Source: Notospermus geniculatus (Eukaryota; Nemertea; Pilidiophora; Heteronemertea; Lineidae). From it: a stretch of DNA of 64,000 nt. Position numbers and translations under genes: made by a program. The stretch is taken from NCBI GenBank assembly GCA_002633025.1, contig NMRB01000163.1:14815-78814 (forward strand), read 5' to 3'. Under the pieces are notes generated by a model. The model saw only the letters and a program-made list of their open reading frames with translations. It did no database searches and had not been told where the DNA came from. Below, in pieces: positions 1 to 10,780 of this stretch. Each line of letters opens with the position of its first letter. The first letter of the stretch is position 1.

Positions 1-349
1 GCAGATCGGCTCTGTTCGTTTGCTCATTTCTTTGAAATTGTGAGCTTAACTTGCGATAAGTTTGGACCATTGTGTTAAGACACATGTTAACAGTTGACCC
101 ATGCTATCGATGAGCAGAAAAGCTGATGATATTGACTGGTATTTTGACGATGTTGATTGCAAAACTGCCGTCTCAGTTGAAGCGAGAAACAAAATGGCGG
201 CCATCCATTCCTAATTCGTACCTAGGCTCAAAACTACGGTACTGGGTATACTTTTGTAGATCGAACTATACCCAGGGTATAGTTTTGTAGGACGACATTG
301 AACCTGGGTATATTTCTGTTATACCCAGGACGACATTAACCGATTCGGC
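1..349. mobile_element. Mutator-like foldback element, right part (cut by window start)
   Basis: The sequence matches 56164-56509 almost base for base, so this is the right portion of a second copy of the element annotated at 55805-56509. It ends in the same terminal inverted repeat, finishing CCGATTCGGC. Inside the terminus are the short palindromes typical of the family (cctgggtata / tataccc­agg type stems). The base after the end falls inside another repeat (the GCTAACGGA tail of the modular family), so the element landed in an older repeat. The left end and target duplication are outside the window. Confidence 0.8.
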
Positions 350-418
350 CCTGCTAACGGAAGACGACGGACGACGGACATCGCACCACGACAAGAGCTC
401 ACCCCAGGTGAGCTAAAA
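350..418 (+). mobile_element. 3' tail fragment of modular family A element
   Basis: This holds the GACGACGGACGACGG microsatellite, a hairpin AGCTCACC..GGTGAGCT at about 400-416, and the CTAAAAAT end shared with 14030-14092, 17750-17821 and 54510-54576. Only the last 68 bases of the element are present; the rest was separated by the insertion of the foldback element ending at 349. Confidence 0.75.
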
Positions 419-795
419 ATGACATAAGTAAAGGGTTTTTGAATTGACCGACTTTTCAAGGTCACAGAGGTCTAAGTTCAAAAGTTAGTCACTTGGTGGC
501 GTGTTTCATAACTGCTTGGGCTATTGACTTAAAACTTGGTACATATACACCACTATGCCAGGTGACCTATGACACCACTTTTCCGTCCGATTCGATTCTC
601 CGCGTGGCCACCAGGTGGCCAAAGCCAAAGCTTAACGTCCAGTAACTCCTGAACTGTAACTGGGTTGTCTCCAAATTTTTATCAGGTGCATCTAATGAGG
701 ATACAAGACCCTGGAACATTTCAATTGAACATTTGTCATTTGTTTTTCTGGAACGTTCACCCAGATGAGCACATGGTCCATGGACCATTTTTTTG
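419..795 (-). mobile_element. 5' part of modular family A element, reverse orientation
   Basis: Read on the minus strand it matches 13142-13515, beginning with the palindrome ATGGTCCATGGACCAT (772-787 here) followed by GTGCTCA. It contains the CTCF-like block TGGCCACCAGGTGGCCA at 605-621. It abuts the oppositely oriented tail at 350-418, so two copies or a rearranged copy are joined here. Confidence 0.75.
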
Positions 796-1399
796 GGAAA
801 TAGTAGCCCACATATTCGCCATCTGCACTCTGCTTTTACCTCAGGTTTTGCAGTACATATACATTGAACATTACTGTGCACATCTTAGTAAAAGGCATTC
901 GCTAACTTTTATGAATACCAGCCAATGTCTCTACAGCTATCACAAATGGTGCATGTGTCAATGTGGCGGGAGTACTCAGCACAACCCTGAACGAAATTTA
1001 TCAGTGGTGTGTATTGTGTTGTCATGCATACAGGGAGTCATCGCCAATACTGTTTTCCTTTGCTGGCTGTACATTTCTTGAGTCCACAACAGGGGTTCTA
1101 ATAGATTTAGGTAGGTATTTAGCCGATTGGACACGTTACTACATTGAATGCCTCAAAGCTATGTGCTTGAAGGCGATGACTCACTGTATATGAGGAATAA
1201 TAATAATGTGAGCTTTTTAAAAGCCCCCTTTACTGTAGTGCAGTCTGAAAGCGCTTATCACATCATTACCCTAGCAATAGACCTGTGCAGATCAAGCTCC
1301 ACTTCCCGGGAAGTATTACAGTCTGGCTGCCACAAAGAGCACATGACAAGACATTCTCATAAACCATCTCTGCCAGCGAGATAGGCCTACCCCGTTAAC
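796..1399. other. no recognisable feature
   Basis: AT-rich sequence with only short, poorly coding open frames. I see no family motif, RNA gene or repeat shared with the rest of the window. Confidence 0.5.
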
Positions 1400-1404
1400 C
1401 CCTT

Positions 1405-1502
1405 TGCGGGGTGAGTCAATTGAGGTAAAGAAACTCAGCCAAAGTCTTACACCGAGTGGTGATCGCACCTGGGACCTTCTGACTGCTAGCCAGAGACCCG
1501 AG
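1405..1502 (-). repeat. decayed tRNA-derived SINE fragment
   Basis: The block around ccgagccactatagtgg and ctgggaccttctgac is a degraded minus-strand copy of the tRNA-like head of the SINE at 15433-15730 and 46958-47246. It keeps part of the B-box region and the following body (gcaaagagac-like stretch). Confidence 0.6.
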
Positions 1503-1723
1503 CCACTATAGTGGTTTGTATTCTTGATAAACTTCGCTTATTTGTGGATGATCACCTGAAGAGACAGAATTTTCCTGGAAAATGCATTAATTTGTCTGCA
1601 CAAAAATGTCACTGGCGAGCCTTGAGTCCGTTACATTATTCTTGTACAGAATGTTCAATATAATATTGCGACCCCTGCTAAATCTAAATGTTTTATAAAA
1701 TCTCCTCGCATTCCTGCTGCAGG

Positions 1724-2598
1724 CAGAAGTGGTCACAATTATAGTACAGATATGGACGATTGGGGCGACGAAACGCAGTTAGGAGTACTCGATGGTGTTA
1801 AAGAAACATGCCTAGGGGCCACGATTACGTATCCAATCAGAGGAAAGGACTACAACAGCGAAGAGGAGAGGGACACCAAGAGAAACCACGAGGGCCTGAT
1901 GGACGTAATAGGGAAGGAATTACAGAAGACGAGAATGAGCCAACATTTGACACCTTGTTAGATACCTTGGGTCACTTTGGGCGATTTCAGGTCCTCATTT
2001 TTTCTCTACTGACCGCCACAGATATCATGAATGCCACAATTATGATGTACCTAGTATTTGGACCAGCGACCCCACGATGGCACTGCGCCGAATTTGAAGG
2101 GCACAAGACCATTGACGTCTTGAACAAGACGCTACAGAATGAGACATTTGTGAAGACTTGCGACTTCAACAGATCAAGATGTGTCCGATTCGATTTTGGT
2201 ACGGACTACACAAGTATTGTAACAGCGGCATGGAGAAAACGCGTAATTCCACGGAATTCCGCTAGACATAATTTGTTGGTCTGCAGTTTATACAGTACTA
2301 TTAAACTGGTGTGAAACTTGTCACGTGGATCATCCCCTCCCGTCCCGTCTCCTTATCTCTTATCACATTGGCACTAGCCTAGATACGAGGTAGCAAGGTG
2401 GTTGGGCTACAAAAAACAATTCTGCTGTGGCCGCATTCCAAGTGCTTTGCTTGGCCTTGTTATTTCATTATTATTATACCCTACATGTGTTTAGGCCAGT
2501 GTATAGTTTATTCCATTGTTAAAAGCTATAATTACAGTTTCGGATTCTTGGCGGATTTCCGTGGAATTCCGCGTTTTCTCCATCCCGTTGTAACAGAG
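1724..2598 (+). pseudogene. SLC22-family organic ion transporter, N-terminal exon broken by a MITE
   Basis: The frame from about 1925 to 2225 encodes the start of an SLC22 major-facilitator transporter, a plasma-membrane carrier of organic ions. Visible are FDTLLDTLGHFGRFQ, the family's N-terminal signature, a first membrane segment, an extracellular loop with cysteines and NKT/NET glycosylation sites, and DYTSIVT just before TM2. A splice-acceptor-like ctgctgcag precedes 1724. The start is uncertain: ATG 1808 is in frame, while ATG 1752 opens a more protein-like frame that would need a shift near 1950. A 362-bp element (2226-2587) with a 9-bp duplication interrupts the last codons; after it the exon end GAG and a good donor gtatgt (2599) resume. 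Phase 0 joins to the exon at 2940. As assembled the frame runs into the element and stops at 2314. Confidence 0.8.
2226..2587. mobile_element. 362-bp MITE inserted in SLC22 exon, 9-bp target duplication
   Basis: Terminal inverted repeats of about 36 bp begin CGGCATGGAGAAAACGCG and contain the palindrome GGAATTCCACGGAATTCC. Flanks are the exact 9-bp repeat TTGTAACAG at 2217-2225 and 2588-2596. A second copy of identical length lies at 6807-7168. Nine-base duplications are typical of Mutator-type (MuDR) transposons, so that superfamily is inferred. No transposase is present. Confidence 0.9.
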
Positions 2599-2939
2599 GT
2601 ATGTCGGCCTATTCAGTAATGTACCAGTGCATGTATACTATCATAAATCTATCATGCATTGTAGTATGACTTGGCAGAGAAAGTGTGGTGATAAAAAAGG
2701 TTCCGCTGGCTGCGTTGTTCGTGATCTGAGTGTTGACCTAGAGATGCAGGAATTCCACAGGGAGGAGTTCTTTCTCCATGCAAGCGTCTAAATCATATGG
2801 CACCTAATTTTGAGAGCCGTGGTGCAATCTTTCGGCGCACCTTGTCAGGGCGTAGGCATACAAAATCATAATCAGCCGGTACCACCATCAGCATACCGTG
2901 CCATCCTGTTGCAAGCTTATTGTGATTTGTTGATTCCAG

Positions 2940-3162
2940 TGGAACCTGGTGTGTGACAAGAAGTACATCACGAAACTGACTTCCTCTACTCTCATGGTGC
3001 TTATCGGTTCATTAGGGGCTTCCCAACTCACTGACCTGTACGGTCGCCAAAAGATCCTGCGGGTTTCCATCTGCCTCTTGTTGTTCCTACAGACGATGGT
3101 CGGCTTCAGCAACAACTGGCAGATGTACACCGCGTTGCGATTTTCAACTGGAATATTTTTGG
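2940..3162 (+). CDS. SLC22-family transporter, second visible exon
   Basis: The exon begins right after acceptor ttgattccag and reads WNLVCDKKYITKLTSSTLMV, the hallmark of SLC22 proteins around TM2, then a GASQLTDLYGRQK loop equivalent to the MFS G-x-L-x-D-x-x-G-R-x motif, then two hydrophobic stretches (ICLLLFLQTMVGF; TALRFSTGIFLG). It ends at donor gtaagt (3163) in phase 1. Length 223 nt. No further exons of this gene are visible downstream before the repeat-rich region, so the rest lies beyond large introns, in the gap, or is missing. Substrate cannot be told. Confidence 0.85.
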
Positions 3163-4960
3163 GTAAGTGAAGGAGAAAACGAGTGTCCGAAAGAAATAAC
3201 ATAGAGTAAGATTTGACCCATTACAGAATGTTCATGTTACATAAATTATATAACGTAATTTACGGTTTCGCAAACGATTGGTTTGATACGTTGAAAGTGC
3301 ACAAAGTGGACTATGTCGATCAATAAGGTGGACGATAAGTCGCGTGTGCCTGCCGGTATGGATTTTTACCAATCTGAATTTCAATCTGTATTTCCAAAAA
3401 AATTGGATGAAAAATTTGATCGTGTACAGCGGACATAAGATTAAGGCGGGGGGCTACCTATGCCGACTTTATTGACGCTCTTTGAAAACAAGCGTCCTAA
3501 CATATTCATGACAAAAAGTAACTAATTGATTTCAACGAAATGTTTAGCTACAACCTTTATGCTCCCGTTCTGCGAAAGAATTGTTCATTTTGACAAATTA
3601 CGATGGAGTAAATTAATTTATAACAAATTGTCAAAATTTGAGTTTTCAAACAATTTTGCAGACTTTGTATGCGACACATCAGTTTCCCACATAGTCTGTA
3701 ACATACAGGCCTGATGCCTGCAGGTCCTAACGATCCGTTTTTACGAAAGTATTTTCCACTTAATTGGTATAAACTATTTAATGCCAAAAAGGGCTCAATT
3801 TACAGTTTTTGAAATATTTCATATTCCCGACCAACTTTCAAAAAAGGCGATCGTGTTGCACTAGAATGCACATATGGCAATAACATCGAAAATAAATTTT
3901 TCAAATATATGTGTCCAAAAAGAGAAAACTTGTTTGGGAAATTTGAAAATTTCCATACCGCTTGCCAGTTACTTCTTTGTTTTGTAGATTTGCACTATTC
4001 CCGCTCTTTGAGTAAACTCTATTCGGCCATTTGTGACCAAAGCACCAGCGACAGAGCTAAACAATACCCGCAGTGGACACAAAAGATTTAGGGTCGGCAC
4101 GTACACTGAAGGTTGGTTTTCGAAAACAGTATGTCAGGATGATCGGATTTAATCTGAATGTGAATGACTGGTCGTTTGACCAGCGCACAAAGGCCAGTTC
4201 CGTGGATTGCCACTAGGGAATGAGCTCAGTTATAGGTAGCCGCCCGCCTTAAAGTAAACATCCATTTCGAAGTACCCATGCGAATGTACTTTGGTTCGAA
4301 GAGTTAGCCGACAGATGGCTCTTCGATCTCCGTAGTACTTGAGTAAAATCCTTTCCAGATAGGCCCACCTCAGGCCAATCGCACTAGGTTGAACTCTGCA
4401 ATGCCACACGATCCCGTTCACTATTATGACGAGCTATTGCACTATACTTTAACAGCCGAGTCCAATGGTATAGAGAATACACTGATGTTAATAGTAGGTC
4501 ATCTTGGCCCATTGGTTGTGTTTGTGGTCAAGCAAGTAGACTAAACGGAACTGACAAGCTTGCCAAGTGCGACTGGCCGGCTGGTATAAAATGCAGGTTG
4601 CAGGTTGCCCTGCAGGTAATGGTACTTGCTTTAAATTGCGCTTTACGATTTGCAAAATCGTTCCCTACTTCCTTTAAAGGGGATCTCTGCTGGATCATCT
4701 GCCATCTTAGCACCATACTGCAGACTTCATTTATAGTGGATCCATCCCTGCTGGATTGACCCCCGGCTAACATTATGACTGTGTATGTTCGTTATTAGAC
4801 CCACATACTGCATGTTCCTTATTGGTACCCCCTTTATCTACTCAGACTGGCAGTTAAATATGAAATAAAGACCTTATATACCCCCAGTGTGGACAAATTT
4901 TACTCAGGTCGAATTTGCTCGGGTGGTGTTGCATGGTGATGTCCCATCATGCCTCACCGA
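3163..4960. other. non-coding, nothing recognised
   Basis: AT-rich sequence, probably intron or intergenic. No continuing transporter exon, no tRNA and no repeat shared with other parts of the window could be found. Confidence 0.45.
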
Positions 4961-4963
4961 AAT

Positions 4964-5326
4964 GATGGAAACGGCCGAAATCTTGGTGGCCGAAATGATC
5001 GAAACGGCCGAGATGATCAGAGTGGCCGAAATGATCGAAACGGCTGAAATGAAGTGGCCGAAATGATCGAAACGGCCGAAATGAAGTGGCCGAAATGATC
5101 GAAACGGCCGAAATCAAGTGGCCGAAACGATCGGAACGGCCGAGATGATGAAAACGGCCGAAATGGAGTGGCCGAAATGATCGAAAATGCCGACATCAAG
5201 TGGCCGAAATGAAATGCCCGAAATGATCGAAACGGCCGAGATGATCAAAACGGCCGAAATGGAGTGGCCGAAATGATCGAAACGGCTGAAATGAAGTGGC
5301 CGAAATGATCGAAGCGGTCATTTCAT
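4964..5326 (+). repeat. 32-bp minisatellite (GGCCGAAATGA core)
   Basis: Roughly eleven imperfect units of 32 bp, each made of two related 16-bp halves (gtggccgaaatgatcg / aaacggccgaaatgaa). Clear unit starts are at 5054 and 5086. The array has GGCC cores and opens minus-strand frames of F-R-S-F-R-P type, which are only translation of the repeat. Confidence 0.9.
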
Positions 5327-5489
5327 TCCGGTTTTTATAAGTAACACAGCGTCTCCTTTGTGTGACAGCTAAATCACAGCTAAACGTTTCTGTTTTGTTA
5401 AAGAAGAACATCTTTGTTTTCTAAAAACACGTCTCTGATTTTATAATCCAAGGAACAAAAAGCACAAAATTGACACACTAAATGGTAAT

Positions 5490-5560
5490 AAACAAGAAGT
5501 CAATCTCCAGAATTCACGAATTTTCGACCCCAACCGGGGTCTTTTTCAAGTGGAACTTTA
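5490..5560 (+). repeat. fragment of GGAAGTC hairpin repeat family
   Basis: The stretch with AGAAGTCAATCTCCAGAATT and TTTCGACCCCAACCGGGGTC matches one arm of the foldback elements at 56714-56919 and 20226-20446. Only one arm is present here. Confidence 0.7.
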
Positions 5561-6520
5561 CAATCTGAAACTATAGAAAAGACTGAGCTGAAACCCGAAT
5601 GTAGAACTACATAGCCTGTGTAGACAGGGCAAACAAGCAATTAAGGAAAGAATAGCGACCAAGCCCCAAAGGTGGCCGCTGGACAATTAAGGAGAAACTA
5701 ATTCAGCTGAAAAGAAGGGTTGAATAACTGCAGGGCCTCTCAGTCTGACCACAAGCAGAGTGTAGGTAACTGGCGCAGAGCTTCATTTGGCTGAACATGC
5801 TGAAAGAAAGTTTATAAATTAATAAATATGACTTGCACTGCACGAAATCTAGCGAATACTTGCAAGTATATGCTAGTATACTCGAAAGTGAATTAGAGTA
5901 TACTTGAAGTATATTCTAATATACCTGTGAGGGGCTAAATCCCTGAGTAAACACAGTCCCTGTTAAGCACTAACAAGGTGATTAATTAATCAATGAGCCA
6001 TACAAGAGGTCTCAGTGCTGCATTCCCAATTAGGCATACTAATTACCCAAACATCACAATGGCAGTTCAGCACGACCTAACCTGAAGCTTCATGGAGGAA
6101 AAGTCCGGAGTAAATGTTTAACAGATATTTTAAGGCAAACAAGATGGTGTCCAACACATTGATTTATTGAAGCACTTGATGAGACTTGAGAAGCACTTGA
6201 GAAACTTGCCGACCCTGGTCCAAAAGCTCCTTCAGACTCCTCAGTGCATCACTTTCCCACTCGATTGGTCATCATCGTCTCACCATCATTATTATCTTTA
6301 TTTTGGCTGATCATTTACTGACGTTTAGCCTGAACTTGATGCGTTGAATGGGAAGTGTTTTAGTATTAGCATTTTCATGCGACTCTGTTTTACGGTATAA
6401 TTTACATTGTAAGTCTTGGGTAATAGATCTGGGGTTACCCATCTTTTGATATGTTCAGTTCCTATTATGTCCACCTCAAACACAACAGCACGATAACACA
6501 GGCCATCTTTTTTTGAAGAT
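5561..6520. other. no gene recognised
   Basis: Contains a local AT-rich inverted stretch (tagtatactc / gagtatact near 5875-5910) and otherwise no recognisable feature. Confidence 0.4.
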
Positions 6521-6525
6521 GGGGA

Positions 6526-6715
6526 TTTGGCCCAGTGGTTAAGGCGTGCTGCCCCATAGTGCTGGCGACTCGATGCCTAATGCAAGGGTTCGTGGGTTCG
6601 AATCTGGTAGGAAGCAATTTCTTTCACCTTAGAAACCCGATTTCTATTTCACATTCAAACATTGACTGAGGATGTTTTTACCTACTTTCCAAAAGTGGGG
6701 TTTTACCCGATTTAA
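6526..6715 (+). repeat. tRNA-derived SINE (Leu/Ser-like head), copy 1
   Basis: The head reads like a class II tRNA: GGCCCAGTGGTTAAGGCG (A-box region), a long variable arm, and GGTTCGAATC (B box). A body follows (cacattcaaacattgactg ... ttttacctactttcc) that recurs at 7496-7680. The A and B boxes would be an internal RNA polymerase III promoter. Confidence 0.75.
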
Positions 6716-6806
6716 TTTCATATTCTCAAACACGACCTCCATTGCTTCATTGAAAAAATGACAATGCTAAAAACAGTTTCTGGCAGTTGGCCAGTCAGAG
6801 AAAATG

Positions 6807-7168
6807 CGGCATGGAGAAAACGCGGAATTCCACGGAATTCCGCAAGACATAATTTGGTGGTCTACAGTTTATACAGTACTATTAACGGGTGTGAAACTTG
6901 TCACGTGGATCATCCCCTCCCGTCCCCTCCCGTTATCTCTTATCATATTTTGACACTAGCCTACATACGAGGTAGCAAGGTGGTTGGGCTACAGAAACAA
7001 TGCCGCTGTGGCCGCATTCCAACTGCTTTGCTTGGACTTGTTGTTTCATTATTATTATATGCTACATGTGTTAAGGCCAGTGTGTAGTTTATTCCATTGT
7101 TAAAAGCTATAATTACAGTTACGGATTCTTGGCGGATTTCCGTGGAATTCCGCGTTTTCTCCATGCCG
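6807..7168. mobile_element. 362-bp MITE, second copy with decayed target duplication
   Basis: Same length and about the same sequence as 2226-2587, with intact CGGCATGGAG ... CTCCATGCCG ends. The flanking 9-mers gagaaaatg (6798-6806) and gagaacacg (7169-7177) agree at seven of nine positions, so this insertion looks older than the one in the transporter exon. Confidence 0.85.
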
Positions 7169-7495
7169 GAGAACACGGCAATTTAAACAGGCTTAAAAGT
7201 ATAGCATGGTACATGTATTTACTTGTTTGATTCTGGAATGCTGTGGCTGCATACTAAAAATCCAACCATGGCATGCATGGTTCTGACAGGCTGAACTCTT
7301 CACCAATTCAGGCAGTGTCAAGGGCATTAACTCCGAAAAACAGAGTACATGTATAACCAAACATTGACTTGTATCTCCTTATACGTCGTGATCCCTCGCA
7401 TGACATAAAACTTTGGGTTCGGAGATTGTTTGGACTACTCGCAGGGTACCGATGGACGCCTCGTTTAACATAGGCCATTGAACCATCTTTTTTGA

Positions 7496-7680
7496 AGATG
7501 GGGATTTGGCGTGTTGCCCCTTAGTGCTGGCGATTGATGCCTCATGCGAGGGTCCGTGGGTTCAAATCTGGTAGGAAGCAATGTCTTTCACCTCAGAAAC
7601 CCGATTTCTATTTCACATTCAAGCATTGACTGAGGATGTTTTTACCTACTTTCCAAAAGTGGGGTTTTACTGTGGGCAAT
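7496..7680 (+). repeat. tRNA-derived SINE (Leu/Ser-like head), copy 2
   Basis: Matches 6530-6706; the A-box half is deleted (GGATTTGGCG runs directly into the anticodon arm), so it should be promoter-dead. The B box is GGTTCAAATC. Confidence 0.7.
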
Positions 7681-7689
7681 AGAAATTTT

Positions 7690-9590
7690 ACTGTTGGCAT
7701 TTTAACGATTAATAGGAATACTGTCGGAATTTTGACCACAAAGTTTTTGGTAGGCCACTGGATGGTTTGGGCAAACCTCCGTTCTGGTTACCAACTCCCA
7801 GCTAACAAAAATAGGCCTACTATAGCCGATAAATGCAATTCGCCAACATACCGGTATACATGACATAGGCTAGTTGTATTGTATTGTGAAGGTGTTAAAC
7901 AGTTTTAAGTGGCATAAGTATTGGTTGGTGCACAAAGGTTATTCACAGTGAAGAAATGCTGTTTAGAAATTACCCAATATCTATGAATTGACTAATTAAT
8001 AATGCCCAGCTCACTGCCGTTGTTTACAAAGCAATCCAGACAATTTCTATCAGTATTTAATTATTATGTTCGCTCGGTTGGCCCTGGTAGTTTTTTAAAA
8101 AGAGCTGGACTAAATGGTTGAACTGTTATAGAGTAGAAAAAAACAATGCATAAAAGAAATGAGAATTAAATTTAAATAAAATTGTCATTTGTATCTGGAA
8201 CAGACTGCTACCAGTTCAGTCTATCACTCTTCATTCTCTTGCAATAGGTCCTCTAAAATGCGCTCCTCATCGCACGTCCTAGGCTGCAATCCCAGTGTAA
8301 ATGGCCTGAGATATTCAGGATGATCTTTGGATCCAGGTTTAAAATTTGATTGGAACAGCATTTTTCTTCGGCTTTGAATTAGTGAGCGGGAGGGGTCATA
8401 GACTAATTATCATCATCATCATCATCGGCATCGTGAGCCTATTGGCTCTATGCCGTAAGTGGCTTATAAACAAGAATACACATATGACTGAATTACACGT
8501 ACATAAACCTCGGTTGGAGACCACCTCACCTAGGTGGACCACTTTAGTCCAGTCCCTATTTTATCATTAATTTCCATTAACATGACCTCGGTAACAGAAC
8601 CACCTCGCTATCTGGACCGGGACCACTCAATTGGTAATCCCAAAGACCAACATTTGCCACCTAAGTGGACCAGTGACTGACCGTAATCTGAAAGAAAACT
8701 GGGACGACCATGTTTTCGTTATCATCAATTTCGACTATTGTAGCCCAGTTGGACTGTAAGCCGCTACAATTTAGCTATACAAATTATGGGGTGGTGGTGT
8801 CGAAAATAAATAGAAAGAAAAAATGAAAAAGAGACAAAAAAACATACTTTTTACACAAAGATCATACATACACACATTCCAAGGCCTCGTAGGTATAGAT
8901 ACTCCGCTATACCCTCCACTTTAATCATGATCTAGATCAGACATCTAAAATGCNCTTTAGTATTTACATTCAGTTACACCGTGGAGGAATTATACTGACA
9001 GTAGAAACAGCCAGCGAACATCAAAGGTTGTACGTAAGGTTATAAGGATAATTCCTCCAGGGTTACACTCAATATTTCTTATAAGAATCTGTAAAATGCA
9101 GAGTTCTGTACGTATGTGTACAGTTGTGGGCATTCAATTGAGGTTGTTAAAGTTAGCGAAGGTGACAAACAGTTGACAATAACACCTTCATCACACATGA
9201 AGGAACACAATGCGGTTAATTGATGTGAATCATAACAGTTTGGAGGTGTTACTGACATGGAATTGTACAGAGGGCTCTACACAATCTTATTCCATCACAT
9301 CCAATTCAAGCGATGCCCTTTCATCTTATTTCACATTACATGTGAGAAGATGGGGTCAATTTAAGTGCTGCCCTTTAATCTTAGTAGTTTTTCATGTCAG
9401 ATGAGATAATTTAAACAGTTTTGGCAGAAACTACGATAAATGCGGAATACTGCCATCAATGACAAGCTTACCCTGATTGAACACACGGACAACCGTCCTG
9501 GCGAATCAAAGGAAGTAATTGCATCACTTAGGGATAGGAAATCTCTCGCAACTACCTGCAACAGCATGTATTATAGTTCTACCCTACCAA
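7690..9590. other. non-coding; contains a TCATCA-rich dispersed repeat
   Basis: At 8405-8460 a run of ATC triplets leads into a block with GTGAGCCTATTGGCTC, which recurs at 37378-37430, so this is a dispersed repeat. At 8974-9067 there is a weak hairpin (gtggaggaattat / ataattcctccag). One ambiguous N lies at 8954. No gene is recognised. Confidence 0.45.
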
Positions 9591-9597
9591 TTCAGCA

Positions 9598-10160
9598 GTG
9601 CATCATAGAATATTGGACAAATTTTACTGGAATTTCTGTACAAGCAAAGCTAGCCTCCCAGACGATGATGAATTTACCTGCCTCAGATCTCTTTTTAGTT
9701 TGTTGTGCGATTGGCCAATTCCGCTACAAATGTCAAAATATGTGAGAACATTGGAGCAGGTACAATTTCTGGAGAGACATTTGAATCTAAACTTTGTCAC
9801 AGGTTGTGCAACTACAACAGGATCATGGCATCCTGGTGTGACACTAATGCTGGTGTGTGCAGTCATGTTCTCTCATGCAGGCCAGGGACAGTGACGAAGC
9901 TTCGAAGTTCGTCAGGCATCATGATTGACGGAGAGACGAAATGTCACATTCTAGCAGTTGTCAGGTGGAATGTACCCTATCCCGTTGACTTTGGCTACCT
10001 TCCAGTACGGGTGTATTATCGATACCAGTTTGAGCCAATGACCTTGGCGTCTTTCATTCCGATCCAAAGGTTGCTATGTCAATACAAAGCACGCCAATGC
10101 TTTGCTTCAGCCCTGGTGTTTCATTGCTTTGTATTTATTTTATTTGAATAAAACTCATTA
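9598..10160 (+). pseudogene. degenerate coding remnant of unknown family
   Basis: Two overlapping open frames (9598-9894 and 9705-10151) look protein-like in part. The second ends with HILAVVRWNVPYP ... FEPMTLASFIPIQRL, which resembles the carboxy-terminal segment (hydrophobic strand, W-x-x-x-P, FIPIxRL) of transposon-related proteins I have seen, but I cannot name the family. A polyadenylation signal AATAAA follows at about 10147. Frame switches inside the region suggest a decayed last exon of a mobile-element gene. Function unknown. Confidence 0.3.
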
Positions 10161-10680
10161 CAAACGCCAGGCGAAATATGAGGGTGAAAATATATCCATC
10201 TTTCTTCCAGTAGAAAGAAAGCTCTTCTGCTAATTTATCTAGGAAACGGAGTTGGTCTTTACCCAAATGGGCCTATTTCGCACATACTAAGACAGTGGGG
10301 TAACATGATTGCAATTAAAAAACCGTTAATAATATTGGCATATTTCAAAATTTCTAAGTGATTGATGATTCAGTTGCCTGAGTCAAAATAACTTTTTGTC
10401 CCTTCAGTTGACTGATTAATCACCCTGTTAATTAGCAGTAATTAGTCAGGAAGTTAAACATAGTAGCGCATGTCAAGTGATGTGGTTCAATCCCAGGGAT
10501 TCAATAAAAATGCACTGCACATTATCTAGTTTGTTTCGAATTACTGTTTAATACTTTTAGTGCGGTATGCTATGTATTCCCGTAGGATTTTTGTGCTAAA
10601 GTTGATTTTTTGCAGTTCTGGGTTCCTTAGGGGCCAAACTATCAGAAATTGTTGGGGTGCAAATTTTTCAGATCCCCACC
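10161..10680. other. no recognisable feature
   Basis: AT-rich and without open frames or shared repeats. Confidence 0.4.
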
Positions 10681-10687
10681 CTCTTTT

Positions 10688-10780
10688 GGGGGTGGGGGGT
10701 GGGGGTGGGGGGTGTCACCCGTTTTAGGTCCCCCACACTAAAACGGGTCCTAAAACGGGTGACACCCTCCACCCCCCCCC
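10688..10780 (+). repeat. G-run tract and 19-bp inverted repeat at assembly gap
   Basis: 10688-10712 has four runs of five or six G separated by single T, a strong G-quadruplex pattern. It continues into a perfect 19-bp inverted repeat (GGGTGTCACCCGTTTTAGG at 10710-10728 and its complement at 10749-10767), then a C-rich run entering the gap. The whole is one arm pair of a G/C-rich foldback truncated by the gap. Confidence 0.85.

Noticed and set aside
567-881. Minus-strand 104-codon frame in the family A copy
   Set aside because: Translation of a non-coding repeat; the other family A copies do not keep the frame.
4964-5326. CRISPR-like array
   Set aside because: No unique spacers; the whole unit repeats, and the context is a eukaryotic genome.
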